This document shows, piece after piece, positions 33,022 through 44,131 of a stretch of 64,000 bases of DNA (the first letter of the stretch is position 1; the number at the start of each line of letters is the position of its first letter). The notes beneath the pieces were generated by a model. That model worked only from the letters and a program-made list of their open reading frames with translations, did not search any database and was not told where the DNA came from. Both the position numbers and the translations under genes were made by a program. The stretch is from Phocoena phocoena (taxonomy: Eukaryota; Chordata; Mammalia; Artiodactyla; Phocoenidae). The stretch lies in the NCBI RefSeq assembly GCF_963924675.1, contig NC_089222.1:2170001-2234000 (forward strand), written 5' to 3'.

Positions 33022-33308
33022 TTTTAAATTTTATTTATTTATTTATGGCTGTGTTGGCTCTTCGTTTCTGTGCGAGGGCTTTCTCTAGTTGCGGCAAGCG
33101 GGGGCCACTCTTCATCGCGGTGCACCGACCTCTCACTATCGCGGCCTCTCTTGTTGTGGAGCACAGGCTCCAGACGCGCAGGCTCAGTAATTGTGGCTCA
33201 CGGGGCTAGTTGCTCCGCGGCATGTGGGATCCTCCCAGACCAGGGCTCGAACCCGTGTCCCCTGCATTGGCAGGCAGATTCTCAACCACTGTGCCACCAG
33301 GGAAGCCC
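33022..33308 (-). mobile_element. CHR-type SINE, long form
   Basis: Minus-oriented copy with reversed tail 'aaattttatttatttattta', body 'ctctagttgcggcaagcggg' and 5' end at 33308. Imperfect flanking repeats acatatatat / acgtatatat suggest the target site. Confidence 0.9.
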
Positions 33309-33320
33309 ACGTATATATTT

Positions 33321-33666
33321 TTTAAATTAATTTATTTATTTTTGGCTGTGCTGGGTCGTCGTTGCTGTGTGCAGGCTTTCTCTAGTTGCAGCGAGCCAGG
33401 GCTACTCTTCTTTGTGGTGTGTGGGCTTCTCATTGCAGTGGCTTCTCTTGTTGAGGAGCTCGGGCTCTAGGCACGCGGGCTTCAGCAGTTGTAGCACTTG
33501 GGCTCAGTAGTTGTGGCTCACAGGCTCTAGAGCACAGGCTCAGTAGTCGTGGTGCAGGGGCTTTTAGTTGCTCCACGGCATGTGGGATCTTCCCGGACCA
33601 GGGATCGAACCCGTGTCCCCTCCATTGGCAGGTGGATTCTTAACCACTGTGCCACTAGGGAAGCCC
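33321..33666 (-). mobile_element. CHR-type SINE, long form, adjacent copy
   Basis: A second minus-oriented copy directly following the first, from a different subtype (body contains three 'cagtagttgtggctcacagg'-like blocks). It ends 'ccactagggaagccc'. The old L1 3' end resumes right after it. More diverged than the neighbour, so the first SINE probably inserted into this one's tail region. Confidence 0.9.
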
Positions 33667-33935
33667 CCATCAATTATCTTTTAATAAAAGGTTTCAAAGA
33701 TATATTAAGTGAAAGATGTACATATTATGATCTCATCTGTGTAAAACAAAACAGAAGAATGCACACACACACACACGTATAATTAAAATGTTATGGAAGA
33801 ACATATACAAAATGGATAATAGTCTTATCTTTAGAGTATGGTTCTGGAGCTGATGGTATGGAGAATTTTTACTTTTTATCTTATTCTCTTCTCTACTATT
33901 GCAATTTTTGCCATGAGCATGAGGATAATAATAAC

Positions 33936-34059
33936 TAGGTAATGAAAAAAGGGATTGGCCTGTAGGTACTGACTGATAAGCTATTTTCTCTTAGGAGCTA
34001 CAGGGACTACAAAAGTATGTAAGACATGGTGTCTCTTCTGACCAGCTGAGTCATCCTAA
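33936..34059. other. Unassigned intronic sequence
   Basis: Short stretch without recognisable features. Confidence 0.4.
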
Positions 34060-34300
34060 AAAGTCACTTAAACTTTCTGAATCTCAGCAAAGGCTATAGG
34101 ACATACCCTAGGCCTGAAGTTAGATAAAACCAGGGTCAACTTTCAGTTTTGGTACCAGATGGGGGATCTTGAGCAAACAGAGTAACTGCTTGGAGTCCCA
34201 GTTTCCTCAACTATCAATAAGAATAATACCTATTTCACGGGTTTCTGATGTGGTTCTAATAGTGCCTCTCTCACAGCAGATGGTTGACAAAATACTATTG
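34060..34300 (+). repeat. MIR SINE
   Basis: 'aaaaccagggtcaactttca', 'cccagtttcctcaactatca', 'ataagaataatacctatttc' follow the MIR order. Confidence 0.55.
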
Positions 34301-34480
34301 ACTCCAAACATACCTTCAAAGGGATCAGAATCAAGGTCAGATTTCCCAAGAGTTCTATGGAATACTAGGCATCTGTGAGTGGCACCAAATAAATGAATAT
34401 TCTGCAGTTATGGAAGTCTGAGAAATGGACTCATTGCGAATTACAATGGTCATCAGCCTACGTAAGATTCTGAGAAATTA

Positions 34481-34620
34481 CAGCAAAGTAACCTGTTAAC
34501 TCAGAATTTCCCAAACATACCGGGTCACCCTGCCAAAGGTCTCCCATGTCCCGTAGTTTTTATAGTATAACCACCCACAGAATATGATAATTGGTAAATT
34601 CAGATCTAATTAAAGAACAC
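34481..34620 (+). repeat. Inverted repeat, left arm
   Basis: Begins cagcaaagtaacctgttaac. It is the reverse complement of 35217-35352 with about ten mismatches and one 2-nt gap over some 136 bp (roughly 92% identity by eye). I do not recognise the repeat family. Identity stops sharply at both ends of the arm. Confidence 0.9.
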
Positions 34621-34999
34621 TTAATACTACCTCTACTGCTGCTATTACTCTTACTTTCCCCAAATATTCTGAAGGAATATAGGTGACAAGTTTTGCAAAT
34701 GAGAATTCTATTTGCACTTGATCCTTCTCAAGCCAAATAATATTACCATACAGAAACATCCACCACCACCAAATATTTATTGCAGGAAGAGATGAAAAAA
34801 TTAATAATCCATAGCTATCACAAAGGATCATTTTGTTTAATGAAAGAAATGCCCCTTGATCAAAACATCCATGCCTGTAAATAGACTGCAACAAATGGGC
34901 TATTATTGTGTTTGAATTTTCTCCTCTCCTATTTCCTCATCCGCAGGCACCACTTTCATTTTTGAAAAGATCATTAATAACGTGACCTTTAAAGGCCTT
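34621..34999. other. Unassigned loop sequence between inverted-repeat arms
   Basis: About 0.4 kb with no recognised repeat or protein motif. Confidence 0.4.
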
Positions 35000-35205
35000 G
35001 AAAACCTTGTAGAGTGGTAATTCAAAGAAAGGGCTTTGGAGTTAGACTTACCTAAGCTTGTCAAACTTTGACATTCAACAACTTATTAGATACTAATTAA
35101 TGTTAGTAACTTACTACTTATTAGTTTTACGATTTTTTGGGTATGTTACTTAGCTCTGAACCTCAGCTTCTCCATCTATAAAATGGGCATACTACTACTC
35201 ATTTT
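35000..35205 (+). repeat. MIR SINE between the inverted-repeat arms
   Basis: 'gaaagggctttggagttaga', 'tatgttacttagctctgaac', 'ctcagcttctccatctataa', 'aatgggcatactactactc'. Plus orientation. Confidence 0.65.
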
Positions 35206-35216
35206 TCATGGAAAAT

Positions 35217-35352
35217 GTTCTTTAATTATCTGAATTTAGCAAATATCATATTCTGTGGGTGGTTATGCTATAAAAACTATGGGGCAAGGGAGACCTTTGG
35301 CAGGGGGACCAGGTATGTTTGGGAAATTCTGAGTTAACCGATTACTTTGCTG
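35217..35352 (-). repeat. Inverted repeat, right arm
   Basis: Partner of 34481-34620. Ends cgattactttgctg at 35352, abutting the MLT1-type LTR that follows. Starting with CAG and ending with CTG, the pair resembles DNA-transposon termini, but no clean target duplication is visible. Confidence 0.9.
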
Positions 35353-35875
35353 TGGGTTGTTTTCAAAAATGGCTCCCACGATCCCCTGCCTTGTGTTGTT
35401 CCTGCTTTTTCACCAGGTAACCTGCAGGCTCCTCGCACCAAGAGGTGGGGTCTGTTTCCCCACCCCTCGGATCTAGACTGGCCTTGGGCTTTGCTTTGAC
35501 CATAGATGAGGGAGAAGTTACGTTATGCCAGTTCTAAGCCTAGGCCTTTTCAGGAGTCAGTACACACTCTGGCCTTTGCTCGTGGGCTCTCCCCAGCCAC
35601 TGTAGGGACAGTCCCTGGCTAGCTTACTGGCTAATGAGTGATCCTGTGAAGGAGAGGCCCGCTGTCCCAGCCTAGAGCCAGACACACTCCCAGCATGTGA
35701 GAAAGCCCAGCCAGATCCTCAGAGGCACCGCCCTGACCTGCAGCTAACCACAGACTCATGGGCGAACCCAGCTAAGACCAGAGGGCCACCCAGGTGCTCG
35801 TGAACTTGTAAGCGATAAATGCCACCGAGTCCGGGGACACTGTTATGTGGCAAAAGCTAGCTGATACACATGACC
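35353..35875 (+). mobile_element. MLT1-type (ERVL-MaLR) LTR
   Basis: Classical order of an MLT1 LTR: 'gtggggtctgtttccccacc', 'gactggccttgggctttgct', 'acactctggcctttgctcgt', 'gtgagaaagcccagccagat', 'ccagagggccacccaggtgc' and 'aaaagctagctgatacac'. No internal viral sequence adjoins it. Confidence 0.75.
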
Positions 35876-36279
35876 ATTTTAACTGTTGAAAAAGCTAACG
35901 TATTTATGTTAATCATCACAAGGCCTGATGGATGTTTAACAGATTTATACCAACAACTGTTAGAAGAGTAAACTTCTTAAAGTCTCATAGAAACCTCATT
36001 CAAGAAGGTTGTGATGGCTCAATGCTGAAGGACATTAGCAGTTACATTACCAGTAGAAACCAAGTTATTTAATTCTATCTGCTGACCATGATCATCAGTA
36101 ATGTTCCAAATTGTAATGGGATCCCCCCAGTAGCCCAGGAAAACCGATACATAGATGAAAGATATCCATCCAATGCCAGGGTCAAATCTGAACAATACGT
36201 CTCAATACTGTTTGCTCCCATATCCCTGGTGCCTGTGGCTCAGTGGCCAGCATGAAGTCAGTGCTCTGTGTGTAGCCCG
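35876..36279. other. Unassigned intronic sequence
   Basis: No gene or repeat recognised. Confidence 0.4.
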
Positions 36280-36485
36280 ACGGCGACGAGCAAGGGCTCA
36301 GGAGTCAGACTGTCTGAGACGGAACCCCAGTTCTGTCCAGGACTTCGTCTGACTCAGTCTCCTCATTTGTAAATGAGGATAAAAGCAATAGTTACTTCTA
36401 TTTATTGTGGATCGAGATTATTTAGGCAAAGCAGTCAAAATAGTACCTGGCCCAAAGTCAGTGCACAATAGATGGTAGTTATTTC
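36280..36485 (+). repeat. MIR SINE
   Basis: 'ctcaggagtcagactgtctg', 'cagtctcctcatttgtaaat', 'gaggataaaagcaatagtta', 'tagtacctggcccaaagtca'. Confidence 0.75.
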
Positions 36486-37287
36486 TCTTTGTTGAGTGAT
36501 TTCTGCTTGAAACCTACTCTTGGAGAAGGAGCCTGTGTGGTAGTTCTGGGCATTTGTGTTATAGCCATCCTAGCGCTTGCCTGTTCTGCCAGGCTTCAGA
36601 AACTAGCATGCAGACACAGAGACAGATATCAGAGAGACAGCTACAGGGAAACCAAAGTTCCTAGAGATTCAGTGAAGAATGTAAATGTCATGTTTTAACA
36701 GTCGTGATGAAACAGAACTGAAATAAATAATGTTTTATTAATTCAGGAGCTACTGCCTGCATAGAGTTACTCTGAGATTCTCACCTATTGTTTGTGAAAG
36801 GTTCCCATCAAATGAAACCTGCTCTCCATTACAGACACCTGAAGGTAGAACCCCGAGGGGCTGTTTTCTTCGATTTCACGTTGGCCATTCACCCAACCTG
36901 GTGACTTCACATAAATTGTCACCGAATAATCCAGGCTGATAACCTGGGGCTGACACCTGAACCCTGATTTCAGTTTAAGGTGAACAGAGAACTCGTTTGC
37001 ATTCAGATTATCCTTCCTTCTAGAACCTCATAATTTTTCCTTTCCAGAATGACTGTCTGTCAAACCAGGTAGAATTGCTACCCCTGCAATCTGTTAGCAA
37101 AAACCAAGTGGTGTATAAATCATCCTCAATCTTCATGTGATTTGCCTTTGATTTCAGACTTAGAGTCTTCATACCGTTAAGTACCCTACTTTCAAATTTC
37201 ATCTTCTCAGTGATCACATGGGGAATCATGCCATATGTAACTTTTCCTCATTAATTTTATCCTGTAATACGTGTTTTTCAAAAAACG
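36486..37287. other. Unassigned intronic sequence
   Basis: No gene or repeat recognised. Confidence 0.4.
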
Positions 37288-37297
37288 TTAAGTCCTC

Positions 37298-37501
37298 TAC
37301 TGTGTAGCACAGGGAACTCTACTCAGTACTCCGTAACAACCTACGTGGGAAAAGAATCTGAAAAAGAATAGATATACGAATATGTATAATTAAATTACTT
37401 TGCTGTACACCTGAAACTAACACAACATTTTGAATCAACTATACTCCAATATAAAATTTAAAAATTTTTAAAATAAATATGCTAATCTGTGTTAAAAAAA
37501 C
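37298..37501 (+). mobile_element. Short 5'-truncated L1 3' end
   Basis: Only the last ~200 bp of an L1: 'tgtgtagcacagggaactct', 'ttgctgtacacctgaaacta', 'ctatactccaatataaaatt'. A direct repeat ttaagtcctc flanks it at 37288-37297 and 37502-37511. Confidence 0.9.
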
Positions 37502-37511
37502 TTAAGTCCTC

Positions 37512-38945
37512 CTTAAAGAAGAAGATAGAATGGAAAAAACAACCAATGTCAGTAAAGTCATACAAAGAACCTGCTTGGATATTACTGATGACAATTGAAT
37601 TCTAACAGAAAGATCATCAGACTGGCCGCCTCCTGCTTATGAAATTACACTAATGGGTTAATGAAGCAGTGCTTTTTAGATCAGTGGGTTGGATCTAGTC
37701 TAGAATTGTTCTTACCTCTTCCTGTTCTCCACCTGAGTCCTTTATCTTCTCAGTTAAACATAGGTTTCTTCCCCAAAACTTCCTTTTACGTAAGCAAACT
37801 CAACAAAACAAAACACGGAAATCGGAACTGAGATCTCCATACTACGTAGTTCACCGAAGTTCCATACGGAAATGCAGGGCCCTGTGTTGGCTTGGTTTTC
37901 CTCTGGGAATCACCCAGAAAAATTAACAGCCATCCAGGGACTTAGTTTTTGTCAACAACAAACCAAATGAAAACTTTCCAAACTCATTTAATTGTCTGCA
38001 AGATGCAGTAAGACTTCCCCATCTCCTCGCTCAGACATAGGATGCTAATGTAAATGAAACGGAATTTGTGTTCTCCATCCTAGCATTCACTCTATCTTGG
38101 GGAGCCAACCAGCCAGGTAACATAAATAAAAAAGGTAAGAATCCGTCCAGGCGAAGATAAGAAAGTCAAGCAGAGAAGAGAAAGCCACTCCCAGAAAAAG
38201 ATAACAAATTCCCATTTTGTCTCCTCTAAATGCTTTGCACAATTTAAACAATGTAAACCGTCATGATATTAAGCTGCTGTCACAAACTTCATTGCCTATA
38301 GGACGGTTTCAGGAGTTGTGACCAAACTGCTAGTGCATTAAACCAAGTTTTATACATATTCAGCTGAGATAATGATTGGTCAGGTGACAGTGTGTTCTTT
38401 TTACCCCACCTGCGGCTTTTTGCTTTGCATAGGGTCTCGGGATGTGAGAACGGGAGGGACGTGAGTCTGGGCTGGTCTCCCAACTCCCTGACGTAGAAAC
38501 AGTTGATCTAAGCATGAGGGGGACACCGCTCCCCACCTCCTCCACATACCATGCACTTCTTTCCTTTTTACCCTTTCCACCTCAGCAATTCCTAAAGTAA
38601 CAGGTGGGAGGGTGGACAGGGTAGAGCAAATGCCCAGGCGTGGGTAGGTGTGAGCATCCCCAGGACTGTCTTGGGGCCAATGACACAGCAGGTGCTCAGG
38701 ACCTCTTTGCTCAGTGAAGGGCTGAATGGCTGAAAACAAAGCGGAAGTTTCTCAAGAACCGAAGAGCCTGATGGGGTGCAGACTTCCCCGCTTTCATCTA
38801 GATGGCAGCCCACGTGGAAACGCAGGAAGAGAGAGAGCACAGTTAAGTGTGAGCTGCTTCTCTTTCAGTCGGGCTCAAAATGAAAACAGGTAGCTTTTCA
38901 CACTGAGGAAAGGGAGAAGACAGCGACCAATGCAAGAAAACCAGC
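37512..38945. other. Unassigned intronic sequence
   Basis: About 1.4 kb with no recognised exon or repeat. Confidence 0.4.
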
Positions 38946-39038
38946 CTCTAACACATATATATGGAATCTAAAAAAAAAAAAAAAAAAAAATGGTTCTGAA
39001 GAACCTAGGGGCAGGACAGGAATAAAGACGCAGACAAC
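38946..39038 (+). mobile_element. L1 3'-UTR fragment
   Basis: 'acacatatatatggaatcta', an A run of about 22 nt, then 'tggttctgaagaacctaggg' and 'acaggaataaagacgcagac', an internal section of the cetartiodactyl L1 3' UTR without the L1 3' end. Confidence 0.7.
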
Positions 39039-39770
39039 CAGGCACGGCCACAGTCGCAGGAGGTCGGGCCCTGGGAGGGCTCATTGTGTTTGACACATCG
39101 AGGTGGGGCCCAGTCTTCCAGACACACTGTCATCAAGCCTGTGACGTTGGCCTGGCCTACGAGTTTCAGAAACACATAGTCAAAACACAAAGGTAAAATA
39201 TTTATGGGGAAGCAGTGGCAGACAGAGACTGAATCTGTACCAACTGTGTTTTTCACTTTAAATTCGCAGCATTTTCCTCTTTGCCTGTGCCGTGTCTCGT
39301 CTAATCAGTGACCCTGAGGGAGATGAAGTGTCTATGAGTCTACGAGGCCTCCTGTGCTCAGCGGCAGGGAATTCCCTGGAAGCAAGGCAACCTTGGCAGG
39401 ACTGAGACACCGAGTGCCCTCCAGCTGCAGAAACAGATGGCACTCATCCCGTGATGGGTAGACCAAGGCCTTGACCACAGTAAGAGCAGACTCTTCCAAT
39501 ATCCACGTAGTAGATTCTTATCCCTTTGGGGATCCAGGTAGATGTGTTCCAGCAGACCAGCAATTATACAGGGCAGGGGCTGTGCTTGCCTTTCTGTAGG
39601 CAGAGGTAGGAGAGAGTGATTGAAAAGTCTACTCTAAGCAGTGATGATTGGGGTGCTTTGGAAAAGGTCATTATTCTCTGCTGATGCTGGCAGATATTCC
39701 CTGATGAGACTTGACTTTTCCCCCAGCACAATAAAGCAGCAAGCACCCTTCCTTCTGTGATCCTTTATTT
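39039..39770. other. Unassigned intronic sequence
   Basis: No gene or repeat recognised. Confidence 0.4.
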
Positions 39771-39785
39771 AAAATGTATATCTGT

Positions 39786-40335
39786 GGAAACAACCTAAAT
39801 GTCCATCAACAGATGAATGGATAAAGAAGATGTGGTGCATATGTACAATGGAATATTACTCAGCCATAAAAAAGAATGAAATAATGCCATTTGCAGTGAC
39901 ATGGATGGACCTAGAGGTTATCATACTAAGTGAAGTAAGTCAGACCAAGACAAATACCATATGATATCACTTACATAGGGAGTCTAAAATATGACACAAA
40001 TAAACTTATCTACAAAACAGAAATAGAATCATGGACATAGAGAACAGACTGGTGGTTGCCAAGGGGAAGGGGGGTGGGGGAGGGATGGTGTGGGAGGTTG
40101 GGATTAGCAGATACAAACTATTATATACAGGATGGATAAACAACAAGGTCCTACTGTATAGCACGGAGAACTATATTCAATATCATGTGATAAATCATAA
40201 CGGAAAACAATATATATATAAAAAGAATGTATATATGTGCATATATATATATGTATAACTGAATCCCTTTGCTATACAGCAGTAATTAACACAACACTGT
40301 AAATCAACAATACTTCAATAAAAAATAAAATAAAT
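39786..40335 (+). mobile_element. 5'-truncated L1 3' end with target-site duplication
   Basis: The end of ORF2 ('caacctaaatgtccatcaac', 'tattactcagccataaaaaa') and the complete 3' UTR, including 'tggttgccaaggggaagggg' and 'caatacttcaataaaaaata'. Flanked by aaaatgtatatctgt (39771-39785) and aaaacgtatatctgt (40336-40350), one mismatch. Confidence 0.95.
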
Positions 40336-40432
40336 AAAACGTATATCTGTTATCCTCTGCAGAGGAGAATTACTCTTATCTGCTGACTTGAGAAGGGCAG
40401 ATGCCTGGGTGTCTGTTTGTGGACATATTTTT

Positions 40433-40631
40433 TTTTTTGCGGTACGCGGGCCTCTCACTGTTGTGGCCTCTCCCGTTGCGGAGCACAGGCTCCAGACGCG
40501 CAGGCTCAGCGGCCATGGCTCACGGGCCCAGCCAATCCGCGGCATGTGGGATCTTCCCAGACCGGGGCACGAACCCGTGTCCCCTGCACCAGCAGGCGGA
40601 CTCTCAACCACTGCGCCACCAGGGAAGCCCC
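40433..40631 (-). mobile_element. CHR-type tRNA-derived SINE
   Basis: Full minus-oriented copy with perfect 15-bp flanking repeat tgtggacatattttt at 40418-40432 and 40632-40646. Young by this criterion. Confidence 0.97.
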
Positions 40632-40646
40632 TGTGGACATATTTTT

Positions 40647-42679
40647 AAAGACCTTTTTCCTCTTAATCTATCACAAAACTTCCATGTTATGTCTTCCCAG
40701 GTGACCTGGGGTACCTGAGCCTCTTTCTGCAATGACCAGGATGGAGGCTTCAATGAGGTGTCTCTATAGTGTTAACACCCTGACAGGCATCCTTCCCGAG
40801 ACGGCTTTGGGAATGTCTCCTTGTGTGGAGGCTCTGCTCCGTGGCCACAAGGTGATACGCCTGTGGGAGGGTATAGGAGCCAAGGGCTAATGTTTGATTA
40901 GTCAGGCTCTGGATTCTCTCAACCCCGGTTCTCTTTCATCTACCTCCTGGGTCCCAGGTAATTTTTCACTCTTTATTATCACCAGCACCAGAGGGAAGGC
41001 AGAGGAAATGAAAGAAGATGAAATTCAAGTGAATCAATTCTGCCACTTGTTAGCAGCTCAGCTCGCAAGTATACAAGGGGGAGGAGGCTGCAGCTCTTCT
41101 GTGGGTTCCCATTCTCCATGCTATTCCCGTCCCCCTTGCTGCCAGGCAATATTGAGTGGGAAGGATGGAGATGATCTGTGGGATGACAGAAGAAAGGCAG
41201 GGGGAACGCCCACTCCAAAAGCAACTTCTTCAAAGAAAAGGGAAAAGGTGTCACACAGGGTGGCCCAAATTTTATTAAACAAGCTCATGTTTGGACTCAT
41301 CTTATCCCCTCAGAGCTAGAGGAAAAGGGATGCTGAGACCATATTGAGAGCAATTGTAATACAGAAGATGCACGGATTGTCATAGCAACAAAAAGAAAGT
41401 ATTCTGAAAAGATTATGGCAAGGACCGCAAAAGCAGAAATAAGTAAGAACTGTATGAAAGACCTTTAACCCTGCTATCACCCACACAGGTAGGATGGCAG
41501 GAGAGGGCAGGGAATGTCCTCTTCTCTCTGAGCTTATGTAGGAGGAAGGGACTGGACTCTGGTTCCCAATGTGCTGTCCTGCTCTGCAGTGGACCCTGTG
41601 ATGTGCCACCCACACGGCCCTGCAGTGGAGGGCTTGTCCCAGCTACTGGGATGCCAATGGACAGGTTCCCCTTTGGGGACTGTATCCATGGCAGAGTGAC
41701 TTTGCCTCCCAGGAAGAGCCTACATCCAATGACTGACCAATGTAGGAGAGAAAATCCTCGCCACGGTGGCCCGATCTGGGACAGCTCTGAGCAGCTATGG
41801 GGCTGGCTGAGGCTGCTGCAGGGCCTGCATCACAGTTAAATTTCTTCCTCTCTCCAGCCCATCCCATCTCACCCACAAATGTTGAGCCCAAAGGTACTTC
41901 TTAATAAACCTCTTGGGTATAGAGTCCCATTTCCAGAGTCTGCTCCCCTGAAAGCTCAACAAGTGACCATCCTGCCTGGGATGTACAGCTGATCGTTTTT
42001 TTCTGAGCTAAAAGATTTACTTTTGCTTATGATATTGGTGTATACAGGAGAAGCTATAAAGCACATAAAACAAGAAATATAAGTCGGGGAGATGGGGGAG
42101 GCAGGAGAGAAAAAGGCTATGCATGAGTGAAATGGAAACAGGATAACGAGATTGGTCTTCAAATTGAAAGTTAAAAGAAGCAGGTGAAGTGACCCTGAGG
42201 AACAGGGAGCATTAAGAAGTCACGGCTGTATCATTCGGCAAATGTTATGGCACCCAAATCAGGTCCAGGCTTTGCAGGGAACAGCGAAGGGGTCAAGCGT
42301 GGCGTTCACCTGGTGAGGGCAAGGGGTAGAGTCTGTGTGGCTCCTACACCACAGCTGAGTCCATTAATGGGAAAGTGACCATTTGGGGCCAAACCTAAGA
42401 ACATGGTACTTTCTATTCAGGGGAAGCTTTGGCAATACAACCATAAGAGAATGTTTGCCACAAGATAAAGATGTCGTAACAGAGAGAATGGACTAAATTA
42501 TCAGTAAATCTGGACATACTTCCCCACCAAATGGCATTAGACGACACAGTCTTTAGACTCTACATCTGAGGCGGGTAAGGCAGGAAACAGGTCAATGAAT
42601 GGAGACGCGTGAAACCATGGTCTTCTTGAACTACAGGAAGTTTTAATCAATTGAATGGCAATTAAGATATGGCCCCAAA
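40647..42679. other. Unassigned intronic sequence
   Basis: About 2 kb with no recognised exon; a plus-strand frame of 141 codons at 40894-41319 has no visible domain. A weak L2-like patch occurs near 42230-42300. Confidence 0.4.
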
Positions 42680-42717
42680 CCAGAATAGTATGTAGCTATT
42701 TTTAAAAACAAGATGAA

Positions 42718-42778
42718 TACACACACATATATGCACAAACATACACACAGAAATATATATATATGTATATATATATAA
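42718..42778. repeat. CA/TA-rich low-complexity tract
   Basis: 'acacacacatatatgcacaa' followed by 'aaatatatatatatgtatat'; imperfect dinucleotide repeats. Confidence 0.8.
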
Positions 42779-42879
42779 AGTCTACCACATCTTAATATTA
42801 GAAGAAAAAAGCCAGTTGTATTCCATTTAATAAATACATATATGGCACCAGGTACTCCATCTGATAATTTCACAATCGC

Positions 42880-43040
42880 TAACATTTAACATGCATAATC
42901 ACCTCTAGAGGAATTTACAATTGCTGTCCCCATTTTCCAGGTGAAGAAATTGACGCTCGGAGACGTTAATTTGCCCAAGATCACAGAGTTAGTGACTGGT
43001 TAAGGTAGTATTTGGACTGGCGTAGAATTCATGCTAGCTA
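42880..43040 (-). repeat. MIR SINE
   Basis: 'aacatttaacatgcataatc', 'ccattttccaggtgaagaaa', 'ttgcccaagatcacagagtt', 'agtgactggttaaggtagta' in reversed MIR order. Confidence 0.75.
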
Positions 43041-43046
43041 CTTCTT

Positions 43047-43060
43047 TGTCTCTCTCTCTC

Positions 43061-43095
<35 letters not shown>
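43047..43095. repeat. (TC)n(TG)n microsatellite
   Basis: CT-rich run followed by about 17 TG units. Confidence 0.95.
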
Positions 43096-43099
<4 letters not shown>

Positions 43100-43244
43100 T
43101 CTCATCTCCAGATTGACGCTGGCCCTTGCAAAAAGGAATTATAGTGACTCCACCTGACAGCTGTATGATATTCTAGGGTTTACCATGTACCTTGATGGAG
43201 GTGTGCTGTCATCACAGTGCTTCAGAAAATCGTCAGCACTCCTT

Positions 43245-43660
43245 GAGGAAGGGGGAGGGCTACACGTCCCCACCCTCTTTGCAGTTAGTTGTGGCCATGT
43301 GATCACTTTGGTGAATGAATTCTGAGCAGAACTTCAGTGAGAATTAAGGACCCTTTTAATCCCCTCCTCTATCTTCCTGGGTCAATAAGTAACTGGGAAA
43401 AGCAGATCCTGTCACTGATACATACTGGACACATAGCATGAATGAGAAATAAACTTTTGTCCTTCTTATTTATTTATTTTTTTGCTGCTCCACGTGGCTT
43501 GTGGGATCTTAGTTCCCTGACCAGGGATTGAACCTGCGACCCCGGCAGTGAAAGCTGAGAGTCCTAACCACTGGCCTGCCAGGGAAGTCCCCAACTTTTG
43601 TCCTTTTAAGCCACTGAGATCTGGGGATCATTTATTAGTGCAGCGTTACCAAGCCCATCG
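43245..43660 (+). mobile_element. MLT1-like LTR, interrupted by a SINE
   Basis: 'tgtggccatgtgatcacttt', 'gaatgaattctgagcagaac', then 'aaataaacttttgtccttct' [SINE] and 'aagccactgagatctgggga', 'gtgcagcgttaccaagccc'. The layout fits an MLT1-class LTR with its poly(A) signal (aataaa near 43448) just before the SINE. Confidence 0.6.
43465..43592 (-). mobile_element. CHR-type SINE, short form
   Basis: Minus-oriented 128-bp copy ('ctgctccacgtggcttgtgg', 'gatcttagttccctgaccag', 'ccagggaagtcc'). Direct repeat aacttttgtcctt at 43452-43464 and 43593-43605 shows a clean insertion into the LTR. Confidence 0.95.
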
Positions 43661-43664
43661 TCAC

Positions 43665-43760
43665 CATTGTAAATTGTTTATCCTCCTTCTACAGATAAAG
43701 AAACTAAGGTTCAGAGAAGCTTAACGATTTGTCCATGGACACAGGCTAGTAAGTTGAGAA
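43665..43760 (-). repeat. MIR fragment
   Basis: 'tttatcctccttctacagat', 'aaagaaactaaggttcagag', 'aagcttaacgatttgtccat' in reversed MIR order. Confidence 0.65.
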
Positions 43761-43805
43761 GCCCTTTGACAAGCAGAGACTCAGGAGAGGAATCATTTTA
43801 GGAAG

Positions 43806-43815
43806 CACACACACG

Positions 43816-43849
<34 letters not shown>
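43806..43849. repeat. (CA)n microsatellite
   Basis: About 22 dinucleotide units with two G interruptions near 43815 and 43819. Confidence 0.97.
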
Positions 43850-43850
<1 letters not shown>

Positions 43851-44131
43851 GAAGGCAAAAGAGTACATTTGAGCCACTGTAAATATTCCAGTGTGGGGAA
43901 TGGAGAGCTGCTGACAGGGAAAATCAGAGTTCTGAATTCCACATGAATATCGAGTTCATTCTGAACTAAATATGTTTATAGAAAGTCAGTAAGAAAGCTG
44001 GAGCAAAGGACTGGAAATTGTCAGAAAAGAGACAGAAAACTGTCAACACGGATGCAGCACACATCCTGCTCAAGGCCAGGACACCATCAAGATTTTCCTA
44101 CCAACTCACACAATTCCTGACACTGCCTGGT

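Larger units (their letters stand above)
30580..33935 (+). mobile_element. Nested L1/L1/L1/SINE complex
   Basis: Read from outside in. An old L1M 3' end begins at 30580-30755 ('aaaggctgattaaataaatt') and resumes at 33690-33935 ('ggtttcaaagatatattaag'). A second old L1 3' UTR interrupts it at 30755-30885 ('gtacaaacttccagttataa'), resumes at about 32902-33010 ('gatggatgttaactagactt') and finishes at 33667-33690 ('catcaattatcttttaataa'). A third, younger L1 fills 30885-32901. Two minus-oriented CHR SINEs fill 33022-33666. The pieces are colinear, so the order of insertion can be inferred. Confidence 0.65.

Noticed and set aside
43806..43849. CRISPR-like or other array at the dinucleotide tracts (also 43047-43095, 61251-61294)
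   Set aside because: Simple CA/TG microsatellites without spacers; the genome is mammalian.
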